Shown here one piece after another: positions 33,300 through 42,965 of a DNA stretch of 64,000 nucleotides (within the stretch, counting starts at the first letter, position 1; each line of letters starts with the position of its first letter). This DNA comes from Sphingobacterium corticibacter. Lineage in GTDB: Bacteria > Bacteroidota > Bacteroidia > Sphingobacteriales > Sphingobacteriaceae. The position numbers and the translations under genes are program-made. The notes under the pieces were generated by a model, which had not been told where the DNA came from, did not search any database, and saw only the letters and a program-made list of their open reading frames with translations. Location: assembly GCF_003076635.1 (NCBI RefSeq), contig NZ_QDKG01000003.1:493369-557368 (forward strand), written 5' to 3'.

Positions 33300-36200
33300 A
33301 TGAAACATCGTGTACTAATTTTTGTTATGGTTACCTTTCAGTGCCTGCTGTCGTCGATGGTGTTCGCACAGAGCCGTGAGGTAACAGGAAGGATTACGGA
33401 TCCAAATGGCCATCCGTTAACTGCTTCCATTATGATTAAAGGCGCGTCTGGTAGCGGAACCAGCTCCGGCGCAAATGGTATTTACCGTCTTCAAGTGCCA
33501 GAATCTGCGGATTCACTGATTGTCACGTCCGTAGGATATCTACGTCAGGCAGTAGCTGTGAAGACCAATACGGTGAACGTACAAATGATTGCTGATGCAG
33601 GCTTCAACGTAGAAGAAGTCGTGGTTATCGGTTACGGTACGCAACGTAAAGGTGACTTGACTGCCCCTGTCGCTACAGTGAATATGGAAGAGGCCATAAA
33701 ACGTACTGTAGCCACGCCAATGGATGCGATTCAAGGATCGGTACCAGGCGTGCAAGTGGTGAGTGGTGGAGCACCTGGCTCTACACCTACCGTACGTATT
33801 CGTGGTGTCGGTTCGTTCAACAACGAAAGTCCGCTTTACGTGGTGGATGGAATGTTTATGGACAACATTGACTTCCTGAATCCAAATGATATCGAAGATA
33901 TGTCGGTATTGAAAGATGCCTCAGGAGCCGCGATCTACGGGGTGCGTGCAGCTAATGGTGTTGTAATCGTAACGACTAAACGCGGAAAGCTGAACACCAA
34001 AGCACGCGTAACATACAATGGCTACGCAGGTATTCAGACGCCAACCAATATGCTTAAAATGGGTAGCGGACAGCAATATGCTGATTATGCAGCCGCAATC
34101 GGCAGACAAGATATCGTGGATGCTTCTATCTCGCGATTCAACGAACCCGGAAATACTACGGTGATGAATACAGACTGGTATGGCGAATTGCTACGTTCAC
34201 AAGCATTGATTCACAACCACAATGTGGACGTACAAGGTGGTAGCGACAAAATTACCTACGCCTTCGGTCTGAACTACATTGATCAGGATGGTATCATGGA
34301 TGCCGAAAACTTCCACCGAAAATACAACATTCGTATGCAAACGGAAGCACGTGTAACGGACTGGTTGAAAGTTGGTTTCACCGCTCATATCAACAATTTC
34401 CACAACTTCCAGCCCAACAATGCTGCTTTCAGACAAGCTTACTTTGCTTCACCATTGTACCCTGTGTATGATGACAAGTTAGAACTGGCGGATCCTATCA
34501 AATTTGGTTCTAGCGACCCAATAGGAATTCCGACCGGATTCTGGTTTAACAACCCTATTGCGGCAGCGTACTATAATCACAATGAAACCAAAGGTTTTCA
34601 AATATTGCCAAGTGCATACTTAGAGGCCAATTTCTGGGACAATAAAATTACTTTCCGTTCGCAATTAAGTCAACGTTACCAATCTACGCACAACATACAG
34701 TACAACCCTGTTTATTATATTGATAATAATCAGCGTGCTGACCGTTCGTACTTACGTTCGGGACAAGGTCGCAATTCCAACTATATTCTAGACAATTTAT
34801 TAACGTATCGCGATGGTGCGGAAAAGCACCACTGGAGTGTATTGTTAGGTCAGTCTACACGTGAGGAGCGTTGGAGAGATACATGGGTATCTGCCAATGA
34901 TGTGCCACCATCGCAAGAATTCTGGTATGCTGGTCAAGGTGCGCAAGGCTTAGGCTCTGCTACTGGATACGGTGAGAATGGTTTCCGCAATGCCGGAGTT
35001 TCGGTATTCGCTCGTGGTACGTATGATTACGACAACAAATATTTGTTGACCGCAACCTTCCGTGCAGACGGAAGTTCTAAATACCAAACCAAATGGGGTT
35101 ATTTCCCATCAGTAGGTTTGGGTTGGGTATTGAGTCGTGAGAATTTCATGCAAGAGCAGAACCTATTTGATTTATTGAAGATACGTGGTAGCTGGGGTCT
35201 TTTGGGTAATGATGGTATTCAGCCAAATGCAGGTTACGCAATTGTCAACTCTGGTAATAACTTCTCTGGAATCTTTGGTAGCATTGGTTCTACCAACGGA
35301 AGCCGTGTACCGGGATACCGTGTAGGGCGCTTCTTTACACAAGTACGTTGGGAAGTGGTCGAAGAATGGGATGCTGGTATTGACTTTGCCTTATTCAACA
35401 ATCGTTTGAACGGTACAGTCGATTATTATCACCGTGAAACAAAAGACTTGGCATTTAGCCGTCCAATTCCGTTTATGTGGGATCGTGTATATGGTAACTG
35501 GGGAACAGTGGCCAACAGCGGTTGGGAATTTGGATTGAACTGGGCTGATAAAAAAGGCGATTGGGGATACCGCATCGGCGCAAACGCGACGACTTTAAAA
35601 AATCGTGTGACAGACCTTGGTGGTTTGGCGAATATTATGAATGGTTTCCCAGAATGGGCTGCTGAATTCCCTTCGCGTATCGAGGTTGGTCAGCCGATCA
35701 ACTACTTCTATGGTTATGAAGTGCAAGGTGTATATCAAAACCAAGCAGAGATCAATGCAGATCCAATCGCAAGCCGTTATAACGAACAAAATCCAGGTTC
35801 TCCTATCTTACCAGGCTATTTGCGTTACAAGGATCAAAATGGCAATGGCGAATTGGATGAGTCGGATCGTATCAACCTAGGCAATTATTTACCAACGTTG
35901 AGCTATGGCTTCAATGTCGGTATCGAGTACAAAGGATTTGATTTAGGCGTTGTACTGCAAGGCGTAGCTGGCAATAAAATTCATAATTTAAATAGAGCGA
36001 TGCGTCGTAAATATCCGCAGATGAATGCAGACGCTGCATTTATGGAAGGATTATGGACAGGAGAAGGTAGTACCAATACCTATCCGTCTGCCGAAGGCAG
36101 CGTGGCAGCTTGGAATTTACAAGCAAGTTCATTCTTCGTAGAAAGCGGTGCGTATTTGCGTGTACAAAACGTGCAGTTAGGCTACAGCTTTAACTTGACT

Positions 36201-36356
36201 CCGTCTATCCCATTCCGCGTATTTGCGACAGCAGATCGTCCATTGATCTTCACGAACTACAATGGATTCTCACCAGAAGTATCTGGAATGGGCTTCGATG
36301 CCAATGTGTATCCGGTAGCGGCCACTTATAGTTTAGGAGTAAGAGCTAGTTTTTAA
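33300..36356 (+). CDS. SusC-like TonB-dependent receptor (glucan locus)
   Basis: 1018 residues. Signal peptide ending VFAQ, then a CarboxypepD_reg-like domain (about 25-100, 'REVTGRITDPNGHPLTASIM'), the SusC signature 'VVVIGYGTQRKGDLT' at about residue 107-121, and a plug domain ('IQGSVPGVQVVSGGAPGSTP', VRIRGVGSFNNESPLYVVDG). A 22-stranded barrel ends '...YSLGVRASF'. It imports glycan oligosaccharides together with the SusD lid encoded 26 bases downstream. Following genes encode a clan GH-A-like glycosidase and a GH16 enzyme, so a beta-1,3-glucan or mixed-linkage glucan is the likely ligand. Transcribed divergently from its probable regulator. Confidence 0.95.
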   Translation: MKHRVLIFVMVTFQCLLSSMVFAQSREVTGRITDPNGHPLTASIMIKGASGSGTSSGANGIYRLQVPESADSLIVTSVGYLRQAVAVKTNTVNVQMIADAGFNVEEVVVIGYGTQRKGDLTAPVATVNMEEAIKRTVATPMDAIQGSVPGVQVVSGGAPGSTPTVRIRGVGSFNNESPLYVVDGMFMDNIDFLNPNDIEDMSVLKDASGAAIYGVRAANGVVIVTTKRGKLNTKARVTYNGYAGIQTPTNMLKMGSGQQYADYAAAIGRQDIVDASISRFNEPGNTTVMNTDWYGELLRSQALIHNHNVDVQGGSDKITYAFGLNYIDQDGIMDAENFHRKYNIRMQTEARVTDWLKVGFTAHINNFHNFQPNNAAFRQAYFASPLYPVYDDKLELADPIKFGSSDPIGIPTGFWFNNPIAAAYYNHNETKGFQILPSAYLEANFWDNKITFRSQLSQRYQSTHNIQYNPVYYIDNNQRADRSYLRSGQGRNSNYILDNLLTYRDGAEKHHWSVLLGQSTREERWRDTWVSANDVPPSQEFWYAGQGAQGLGSATGYGENGFRNAGVSVFARGTYDYDNKYLLTATFRADGSSKYQTKWGYFPSVGLGWVLSRENFMQEQNLFDLLKIRGSWGLLGNDGIQPNAGYAIVNSGNNFSGIFGSIGSTNGSRVPGYRVGRFFTQVRWEVVEEWDAGIDFALFNNRLNGTVDYYHRETKDLAFSRPIPFMWDRVYGNWGTVANSGWEFGLNWADKKGDWGYRIGANATTLKNRVTDLGGLANIMNGFPEWAAEFPSRIEVGQPINYFYGYEVQGVYQNQAEINADPIASRYNEQNPGSPILPGYLRYKDQNGNGELDESDRINLGNYLPTLSYGFNVGIEYKGFDLGVVLQGVAGNKIHNLNRAMRRKYPQMNADAAFMEGLWTGEGSTNTYPSAEGSVAAWNLQASSFFVESGAYLRVQNVQLGYSFNLTPSIPFRVFATADRPLIFTNYNGFSPEVSGMGFDANVYPVAATYSLGVRASF

Positions 36357-36382
36357 TAATGACTTTCTTTAGCAATACAACC

Positions 36383-37924
36383 ATGAAAAAATATAATCAA
36401 ATGCTATTGGCGGGATGCTTGAGCACTGCACTTCTATTGAGTGGCTGCGAAAAATTCCTCGACAAACCATTAGAAAATCAACAACGATCGGAAGAGATCA
36501 ATTATGGCAACGTACAATTAATGTATGCGCCAGTATCTGGCGTGTACCGTGCCGCTTCGGATGATAATTTAGTGCACTGGGTCGATTTGTCGATACGTGC
36601 CATTCGGGATGATGACTACCAACAGGCAGCACCAAATCCAAATGATAACCCAGAATTAATGGCCATCAAGAATTTCCAAAATGATGTGACCATTCAGTCA
36701 TATTGGGGATTGAATCAATCTTGGATTAGCTATTATAGCTTGGCCATCAGTGCCAATAATGCCTTATTGGAGTTGGAGCAATTTGCAGAGCGAATTGATC
36801 CTGCTAATACAGAATTGCAAGGCTTAAACCGACAGTACCAAGCAGAAGTACGTTTCCTGAGAGCCTATGCTCACCTAATGGTATCACGTCTTTTTGGCGA
36901 TGTACCTATTCTATCCGACAGCGGTGATATCGCTCGCCTCACGACCATTGGTAAAAGCACACGTGCGGAAGTACGTCAATGGATTGTGGAAGAGATGGAT
37001 TTCTGTGCTGCCAACCTGGAAAACAAGCGTCCTAATCAATCCATACATATCGGTGCAGTGACACGCTATTCGGCCTTATTATTAAAAGCAAAAGCAGCAG
37101 CCGATTTGGCCGGTAATGACAATGGCAGCGCGCAGTGGGATGTCGTATTAGACGCTACGAATGAAATCATCAATAGCAATATGTTTTCTTTGTATGCGGA
37201 CTTCTACGAATTATGGAAAGTTCCAGGCAAATTATCAAATGAATCATTGTTTGAATTGCAATATTCAGATTTTGGATTACCAACGGGTGATATTGTACGT
37301 CCGGGTGTAGATTGGGGAACTTTCTTCCGTTGGCAAGGTCCTTCGGGCGATCAGCGTGGAAGCGCAATCTCCGGAGCAGGTTGGATTCCTCCATCACAAA
37401 ACATCGTAGATTTCTTGACAGCACGTGGTGATGAGACTCGTTTAAAGACAACTATTCTTTCGTACGGTGTTGGAGATCAGCCAGCCGTCACACCTAGTGG
37501 CGATCGTATTTATGCAAATTCATTTGGTATCAAATACTTTAATGGGAAAGCCTATTTACCGGCTTCGCAAATGACCGAAGGTCGCCTAGAATACGGGGCG
37601 AACAATAACGTACGTATCTTGCGCTATGCTGATGTATTGTTGCTCAATGCAGAAGCTAAAGTGCGCAAGGGGCAGAATGGTGATGAGCCATTCCGCTTAA
37701 TTCGCGAACGCGTAAACATGCCAGCTATCACAGGCGTCACACTCGATCAAATCCTCGACGAGCGTCGCGCCGAATTTGCCTGCGAATGGTGGGGCGAGCG
37801 TTTCAACGACTTAGTGCGTACTGGTCGTGCTGCTCAAGTATTCGGATCGCGATTCGTACCGGGCGTGAGTGAATCTGTGCCGATTCCACAAACACAAATT
37901 GATGCTAATCCAAACTTTAGATAA
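36383..37924 (+). CDS. SusD/RagB-like glycan-binding lipoprotein
   Basis: 513 residues from ATG 36383, chosen because it puts the lipobox (LLLSGC) directly after a signal peptide; the upstream ATG at 36359 overlaps the SusC stop region and adds a non-signal extension. The RagB/SusD fold is visible in 'YQAEVRFLRAYAHLMVSRLF', GDVPIL and 'LDERRAEFACEWWGERFNDL', the conserved C-terminal block. It caps the SusC barrel at the cell surface and captures oligosaccharide. A terminator after it separates it from the enzymes. Confidence 0.95.
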   Translation: MKKYNQMLLAGCLSTALLLSGCEKFLDKPLENQQRSEEINYGNVQLMYAPVSGVYRAASDDNLVHWVDLSIRAIRDDDYQQAAPNPNDNPELMAIKNFQNDVTIQSYWGLNQSWISYYSLAISANNALLELEQFAERIDPANTELQGLNRQYQAEVRFLRAYAHLMVSRLFGDVPILSDSGDIARLTTIGKSTRAEVRQWIVEEMDFCAANLENKRPNQSIHIGAVTRYSALLLKAKAAADLAGNDNGSAQWDVVLDATNEIINSNMFSLYADFYELWKVPGKLSNESLFELQYSDFGLPTGDIVRPGVDWGTFFRWQGPSGDQRGSAISGAGWIPPSQNIVDFLTARGDETRLKTTILSYGVGDQPAVTPSGDRIYANSFGIKYFNGKAYLPASQMTEGRLEYGANNNVRILRYADVLLLNAEAKVRKGQNGDEPFRLIRERVNMPAITGVTLDQILDERRAEFACEWWGERFNDLVRTGRAAQVFGSRFVPGVSESVPIPQTQIDANPNFR

Positions 37925-37939
37925 GCATACCTCATGATA

Positions 37940-37988
37940 AGCCTGTGGCTTACCGACGCGTAATCGTCATCCAGCCACAGGCTTTTTT
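37940..37988 (+). terminator. Terminator between susD and the glycosidase genes
   Basis: Stem AGCCTGTGGCT (37940-37950) / AGCCACAGGCT (37973-37983) with a 22-base loop and a T6 run. It may let only part of the transcript reach the enzymes, giving more SusC/D than hydrolase. Confidence 0.85.
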
Positions 37989-38042
37989 ACAAATCACTGT
38001 TTAAAAGCGTACTGTTACGCCATCTTTTTCAACATACACAAT

Positions 38043-39323
38043 ATGAATATCCGTAAACTATTATCCATACTGTGCCTCAGTATTTTTGCAATCAGCCAAG
38101 GATCATACGCGCAAAACCCAATTCCTGTAAAGATTGTAGCTAAGAATGGAAAGTTTGAAATACAACGTGAAGGTCAACCCTATTTCATCTTAGGCGCTGG
38201 CGGTACGGGAAAGTTAGAATTATTAAAAGCAACGGGTGGTAATTCCATCCGAACATGGAGTACCGATGGCGCTCAACAAATCTTGGATGAAGCACAAAGG
38301 TTAGGATTGACCGTCACTATGGGCTTGCGCGTCGCCACGGAAAGACACGGTTTTGACTACAATGATGCGGCAGCGGTAAGCAAGCAATTGGAAAGACTCC
38401 GCGCAGAAATCAAGACTTTCAAAAACCATCCTGCTCTATTAGCTTGGGGAATCGGTAACGAACTCAACTTACATTACAGCAACGAAAAAGTGTGGGATGC
38501 CGTTCAAGAAATTGCTTCGATGATCCACCAAGAAGATCCGAATCACTTAGTCACTACGATGCTTGCAGGTGTGAATAAGAAAGAAATCGACCTGATAAAA
38601 GCAAAATGCCCGTCATTAGATCTTATCGCGGTGCAAACGTATGGTACGTTGGCATCTGTACCGCAGCAATTGAAAGAGTTTGGTTGGGATAAGGCCTATA
38701 TGGTAACCGAATGGGGGCCGACCGGACATTGGGAAGGTTTGCAAACGCCTTGGAAAGCGTCGATCGAAGAAACAAGCAGCGAGAAAGCGGCGGTTTACAA
38801 AGCACGTTACGAAGCGTCCATCGCAAAAGATCCACATTGTGTAGGTTCTTATGTATTTCTTTGGGGACAAAAGCAAGAACGTACGCCCACATGGTACGGT
38901 CTATTCACAGAAGCTGGCGAGCAATCGGAAGTGATTGATGTGATGCAATACTTATGGACAGGCAAATGGCCAGCGAAACGCGCACCACATATTAAATCAT
39001 TCACCATTAACAAAAAGAAAGCGGCTGATCACATTTATTTGAAACCGGGCGCTACGTATCCAGTACAAGCGAAGGTGACGGATCCAGCCGGTCAACCATT
39101 GACTGCTCGCTGGGAACTGTTGGCAGAAAGCACCGATTTGAAAGAAGGTGGCGACCGAGAAAATAGACCACACGCTGTCGAAGGATTAGTACAGGAAAAA
39201 TCCTTTGACAAAGCGGTACTAACAGCTCCGCAGAAAGAGGGCGCTTACCGATTGTTTTATTATTCATCGGATGGAAACAAGAAGGTGGCTACAGCCAATA
39301 TTCCATTTTTTGTTCAGAAATAA
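38043..39323 (+). CDS. Secreted glycoside hydrolase, clan GH-A-like
   Basis: 426 residues with a signal peptide ending SYAQ. A TIM barrel of the GH-A type is inferred from 'ALLAWGIGNELNLHY' (acid/base Glu140) and 'YMVTEWGPTGHW' (nucleophile Glu223). The barrel covers about 30-315; a C-terminal beta-domain follows ('YPVQAKVTDPAGQPLTARWE'). The exact GH family is not certain: it resembles GH2-type and related Bacteroidota beta-glucanase-associated enzymes. It lies 30 bases before the GH16 gene, which points to beta-glucan as substrate. Specificity is unproven. Confidence 0.82.
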   Translation: MNIRKLLSILCLSIFAISQGSYAQNPIPVKIVAKNGKFEIQREGQPYFILGAGGTGKLELLKATGGNSIRTWSTDGAQQILDEAQRLGLTVTMGLRVATERHGFDYNDAAAVSKQLERLRAEIKTFKNHPALLAWGIGNELNLHYSNEKVWDAVQEIASMIHQEDPNHLVTTMLAGVNKKEIDLIKAKCPSLDLIAVQTYGTLASVPQQLKEFGWDKAYMVTEWGPTGHWEGLQTPWKASIEETSSEKAAVYKARYEASIAKDPHCVGSYVFLWGQKQERTPTWYGLFTEAGEQSEVIDVMQYLWTGKWPAKRAPHIKSFTINKKKAADHIYLKPGATYPVQAKVTDPAGQPLTARWELLAESTDLKEGGDRENRPHAVEGLVQEKSFDKAVLTAPQKEGAYRLFYYSSDGNKKVATANIPFFVQK

Positions 39324-39353
39324 AACAATACATCGAATCTTAACTCACTCAGT

Positions 39354-40214
39354 ATGAAATATAGACCTTTTATATATTCTCTATCGCTTTTTAGTATCGC
39401 GTTTGTGGCTTGCCAATCAGTGACAAATCACCAAGAAACTGCGCCCAAGGGCAATAAAGATAGTACTAAAAATTACGAATTCACCGCTCAACCAGTTTGG
39501 GCCGACGAATTTGACAATCCGGGACTGCCTGACACCAGTAAATGGTCGTACGATGTAGGGTCGCAACACAACGGTTGGGGCAATCAGGAATTGCAATACT
39601 ATACAGAAGCTGATCCTAAAAACGTAGAGGTCAAAGACGGACATCTATACATCCACGCATTACCAGAACAAAAAGAAGGACTAGATTATACTTCTGCTCG
39701 CTTGGTGAGCAAGGGAAAAGGAGATTTTCTGTACGGAAGATTTGAAGTACGTGCTAAAGTACCGGCAGGCAAAGGTACTTGGCCAGCGGTGTGGATGTTG
39801 CCAACAGATTGGACGTATGGCGGTTGGCCGAATTCCGGCGAAATCGATATTCTGGAGCATGTAGGTTATGATCCAGATGTGGTACACATCAGTGTACATA
39901 CCAAGGATTACCATCATTCTATCGGCACTCAAAAAACGGCTTTCCGTAAAATCGAAAACGCCCGTGAGCAATTTCATCTATACCGTATCGATTGGACACC
40001 AGATTACATCAAAGGCTTTGTAGACGATCAAGAGTTATTTTCTTTTGCCAACGAAGGATCTGGCTTTAAAGCTTGGCCTTTTGACCAAAAGTTTCATTGG
40101 TTGATCAACTTGGCCGTTGGAGGTTTTTGGGGTGGTGCCGAAGGCGTAGATCGCGAAGCTTTTCCAGCGACTTTCACAGTGGATTATGTACGGGTGTACG
40201 ATTTGGTGAAGTAG
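39354..40214 (+). CDS. GH16 family beta-glucanase, lipoprotein
   Basis: 286 residues with a lipobox at FVAC (Cys20). The GH16 catalytic motif GEIDILEHVG has nucleophile Glu163, Asp165 and acid/base Glu168. Other family segments are 'VWADEFDNPGLPDTSKWSYD', 'ARLVSKGKGDFLYGRFEVRA' and 'PFDQKFHWLINLAVGGFWGG'. The layout is typical of laminarinase/lichenase members that cut beta-1,3- or mixed beta-1,3-1,4-glucans outside the cell, releasing oligosaccharides for the SusC/D pair. It is the last gene of the locus and is followed by a terminator. Confidence 0.95.
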   Translation: MKYRPFIYSLSLFSIAFVACQSVTNHQETAPKGNKDSTKNYEFTAQPVWADEFDNPGLPDTSKWSYDVGSQHNGWGNQELQYYTEADPKNVEVKDGHLYIHALPEQKEGLDYTSARLVSKGKGDFLYGRFEVRAKVPAGKGTWPAVWMLPTDWTYGGWPNSGEIDILEHVGYDPDVVHISVHTKDYHHSIGTQKTAFRKIENAREQFHLYRIDWTPDYIKGFVDDQELFSFANEGSGFKAWPFDQKFHWLINLAVGGFWGGAEGVDREAFPATFTVDYVRVYDLVK

Positions 40215-40235
40215 TATAATATTACCTTAAAATTT

Positions 40236-40277
40236 AATATCATAGCCATTCTTGTACGAAAGGCTATGATATTTTTG
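40236..40277 (+). terminator. Rho-independent terminator after GH16 gene
   Basis: Stem AATATCATAGCC (40236-40247) / GGCTATGATATT (40262-40273), 14-base loop, followed by T-rich sequence. It separates the glucan locus from a convergent operon. Confidence 0.85.
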
Positions 40278-40281
40278 ATGG

Positions 40282-41589
40282 CTAAGGCTTCTGTGAGTAA
40301 AAATATTCGTATTCGCCTAGAGATCTCTTCATCCCATCTTCTATCTCATACGATTTCACAGCCTTTAAACCATATTTTTTACTAGCATAGTTGTACTCGT
40401 TGGGCATACCATCATATATCCGTTCTCGGTCTTCATCTGTGTCCAACAATACATTTTTGTCATAAGAAAATTCAGTAGAAAACGTCAGCTTCCAAGTATT
40501 GGTATCGTGGTTGGGAATACAGACATCTTCCCGATAGATGTTTCCTTCATTATCAAACTCTTTACTTTGTTGCCCGCTTAAAATATTATCCCCTCCATCA
40601 AAATAAAAATGTTGAAGAAGCTTGAGACGACCTATAGTGTCATAGGAGTATAGCTTTTCAATTTTAATAATCAATGCGCTGGTTGAATCTGGTTCGGAGA
40701 CTAGAATGGCCTCTATTTCTCCTTTGTCATTGAAAAATGTTTCTTCCTGATGATCAAGCTCCCAATCTTGTTCTATTTCCGACCAATTGTATCTCCGATT
40801 TATCTTCTTTCGCTGTTCTGGCAACTCGATATCTTCAGATCGACCATCAAAAAACCAATTACCATCGAAGTCTCCATAATAAAGTGTATAATTATATGTT
40901 TTCTTTCGATTATTTTCATCTAGTTCATACTCTGCTTTCCCTTCATTCTTCCACTGCCTTTCTTTCCTCCCATAGATTTCGTAAGGCATCAGCAACGTAT
41001 CTTTTTCATAATAATTTTCTGATTGGATCAGTTTTGTGGTTTGGGCTGTAGCATCATCACTCCATTTTAAGGTTTCGTAATGATAAAACTCTCCAAAATC
41101 ATCCAATAGCCATATAATTTTTCGTGTCGGTTCGAATCGATCATTTTGATAGACATATTCCGTCTGCATTTTAGACCTTTTGTCTGGAGCATATATGCTT
41201 TTGGATAGTCTTTTCTTAAGCCATTCTTGGCCATTTTTTACGGATGAAATATGCTGGATTATTTCATTGTCGGAATTATACTCATACTCGGATTTAGACA
41301 TTTCTTCCCAGCTACCACTAGCAATGTTCCATTCTTCATAAATATTTTCCAGATTATTGCCCCGTTCATCATAGCGCGAACTTATCCTTTCTAGATATTG
41401 ATTAACTGTGAATTGGCTATCTCGCTCTAATCGGACTACTTCGGTCTGCCCTTTTTTGGTCTTAACTTTTTGAATACAAATATACTTTTCGTCATCTGTG
41501 ATCAAAACCACTGAATCTAATTGATACTGCTGCGCAATGGCGACATGCGCCAGGACCACAGAAATGAGCAAGAGGTATAATCGGTTCAT
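40282..41589 (-). CDS. Secreted YD-repeat-like protein, tandem paralogue 2
   Basis: 435 residues with a signal peptide ending AIAQ. The mature protein is a run of beta-hairpin units such as 'RYDERGNNLENIYEEWNIAS', 'EYEYNSDNEIIQ' and 'SYDTIGRLKLLQHFYFDGGD'. The Y-D-x-x-G-x-x pattern is like RHS/YD repeats but without the toxin-shell core. It shares the opening QQYQLDSV and closing 'YGLKAVKSYE ... LGEYEYFYSQ' with the upstream gene, so the two are tandem duplicates. It is the last gene of a minus-strand block. No enzyme motif; binding or surface role is possible. Confidence 0.65.
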   Translation of the reverse strand: MNRLYLLLISVVLAHVAIAQQYQLDSVVLITDDEKYICIQKVKTKKGQTEVVRLERDSQFTVNQYLERISSRYDERGNNLENIYEEWNIASGSWEEMSKSEYEYNSDNEIIQHISSVKNGQEWLKKRLSKSIYAPDKRSKMQTEYVYQNDRFEPTRKIIWLLDDFGEFYHYETLKWSDDATAQTTKLIQSENYYEKDTLLMPYEIYGRKERQWKNEGKAEYELDENNRKKTYNYTLYYGDFDGNWFFDGRSEDIELPEQRKKINRRYNWSEIEQDWELDHQEETFFNDKGEIEAILVSEPDSTSALIIKIEKLYSYDTIGRLKLLQHFYFDGGDNILSGQQSKEFDNEGNIYREDVCIPNHDTNTWKLTFSTEFSYDKNVLLDTDEDRERIYDGMPNEYNYASKKYGLKAVKSYEIEDGMKRSLGEYEYFYSQKP

Positions 41590-41623
41590 ATCATCTCTAT
41601 TTAGCTTACACTAGTTTTGATTA

Positions 41624-42943
41624 TCAATGTTTATTTGAAGTAGATAGCATCTGCGAGTAAAAGTAGTCGTACTCTCCTGAAAGCACTTTCTTCTCGCCTT
41701 CTACCTCATAGATCTTCACGTTCTTTACGGCGTATCTTTTACTAGCATAAGCATGTTCACTGAGCAAGAAAAAATCCATCACACCTTGCCCTTCATCAGT
41801 CCCCAAGATCACATCTTTATCAAAGAAAAACTCGGTAGACCTTATATCTTTCCAAGTATCATTTTCAGCATCAAATTCATAATGATCCTCTCGGTAAATA
41901 TTTCCATCTTCGTCATATTTGATGCTATGCTGAGTTCCGGTAACTATTCCATCTTGATGAGATATATCTTGAACAAGACGAATACGGCCATGTTGGTCAT
42001 AGAGCTGCATTTGTTCACCGCGTAGCATTAACTGATTGCTACCCGTATCCAATTCTAGTAATAGTACATCTTGGACTTGGTCGTCTTCGTTGCAATATAC
42101 TTGTACTTGCGAGTACAAAACCCAGACTTGATCTGTTGAAGACCATTGATATGTGTTACTGAATGTCTTCTTTTCTTCCGAAAATTTTATTTCTTCGAAG
42201 CGACTTTGAGGCCGCCAATTCCCATTTGAAGCTGCTTGATAAAGCGTAAAGTTACCCGTCTTTTCATTGTTTTGATCCAGTTCGTACGCTTCTTTGTCTT
42301 TGTTTCGCCATTGATTTTCATCCCAAACGTAGTTTTCGCGACTTACTACAGTTGTATCATTGATATAAAAAGTTTTACTGAGATAGCTTTTTTCCCATTC
42401 GTTTATCGTATCATTCCATATCATAGTTTCGTAATGATATACTTCACCAGTCTCATTTTTGAGCGAAAAATGCTTTCTAACTGGTATTAATCCGTCATTC
42501 TGATTGCGAAAATCAACCTCAACGATCGTATCATTAGAAATTAACCGTTCGTATCGATCTTCAGCGAACCAATCGTTTTGCTGCTTTCTGTAGGAGTAGG
42601 AAGCTGTCCAGATTAATTCTTCATTATCGTTATATTTCCATTCTGCTTTTGAGATTTCATTCCACTTACTATTATCTGCACTCCGTTGTGCAGCAACACT
42701 TTGCAGGTAATTGCCATGTGCATCATAAAGTACCTGTGTCTTTTCTCTATATTTTATTTCTGAAAATTGATTGTCCCGATCTAGTCGTACCACCTCAGCC
42801 AAGCGTTGCTCGACATCTTTTTTTTGACTCGCTACATACTGTTTACCATTATAAGTACGAAACACAGAATCCAATTGATACTGTTGGGCATTGGTGGACA
42901 GTACCGTAATAAAACCAATAAGCAAAGCATATAATTGTTTCAT
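41624..42943 (-). CDS. Secreted YD-repeat-like protein, tandem paralogue 1
   Basis: 439 residues with a signal peptide ending STNAQ. It has the same overall plan as its neighbour: QQYQLDSVFRTYNGKQY at the start, then repeats ('LYDAHGNYLQSVAAQRSADN', 'KYNDNEELIW', 'LYDQHGRIRLVQDISHQDGI', KYDEDGNIYRED) and a C-terminus 'YAVKNVKIYE ... LSGEYDYFYSQM'. The pair are 34 bases apart and probably co-transcribed with the PH-like membrane genes upstream. Family unrecognised. Confidence 0.65.
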   Translation of the reverse strand: MKQLYALLIGFITVLSTNAQQYQLDSVFRTYNGKQYVASQKKDVEQRLAEVVRLDRDNQFSEIKYREKTQVLYDAHGNYLQSVAAQRSADNSKWNEISKAEWKYNDNEELIWTASYSYRKQQNDWFAEDRYERLISNDTIVEVDFRNQNDGLIPVRKHFSLKNETGEVYHYETMIWNDTINEWEKSYLSKTFYINDTTVVSRENYVWDENQWRNKDKEAYELDQNNEKTGNFTLYQAASNGNWRPQSRFEEIKFSEEKKTFSNTYQWSSTDQVWVLYSQVQVYCNEDDQVQDVLLLELDTGSNQLMLRGEQMQLYDQHGRIRLVQDISHQDGIVTGTQHSIKYDEDGNIYREDHYEFDAENDTWKDIRSTEFFFDKDVILGTDEGQGVMDFFLLSEHAYASKRYAVKNVKIYEVEGEKKVLSGEYDYFYSQMLSTSNKH

Positions 42944-42965
42944 ATCTTTTTATTGATTTCCTCAC

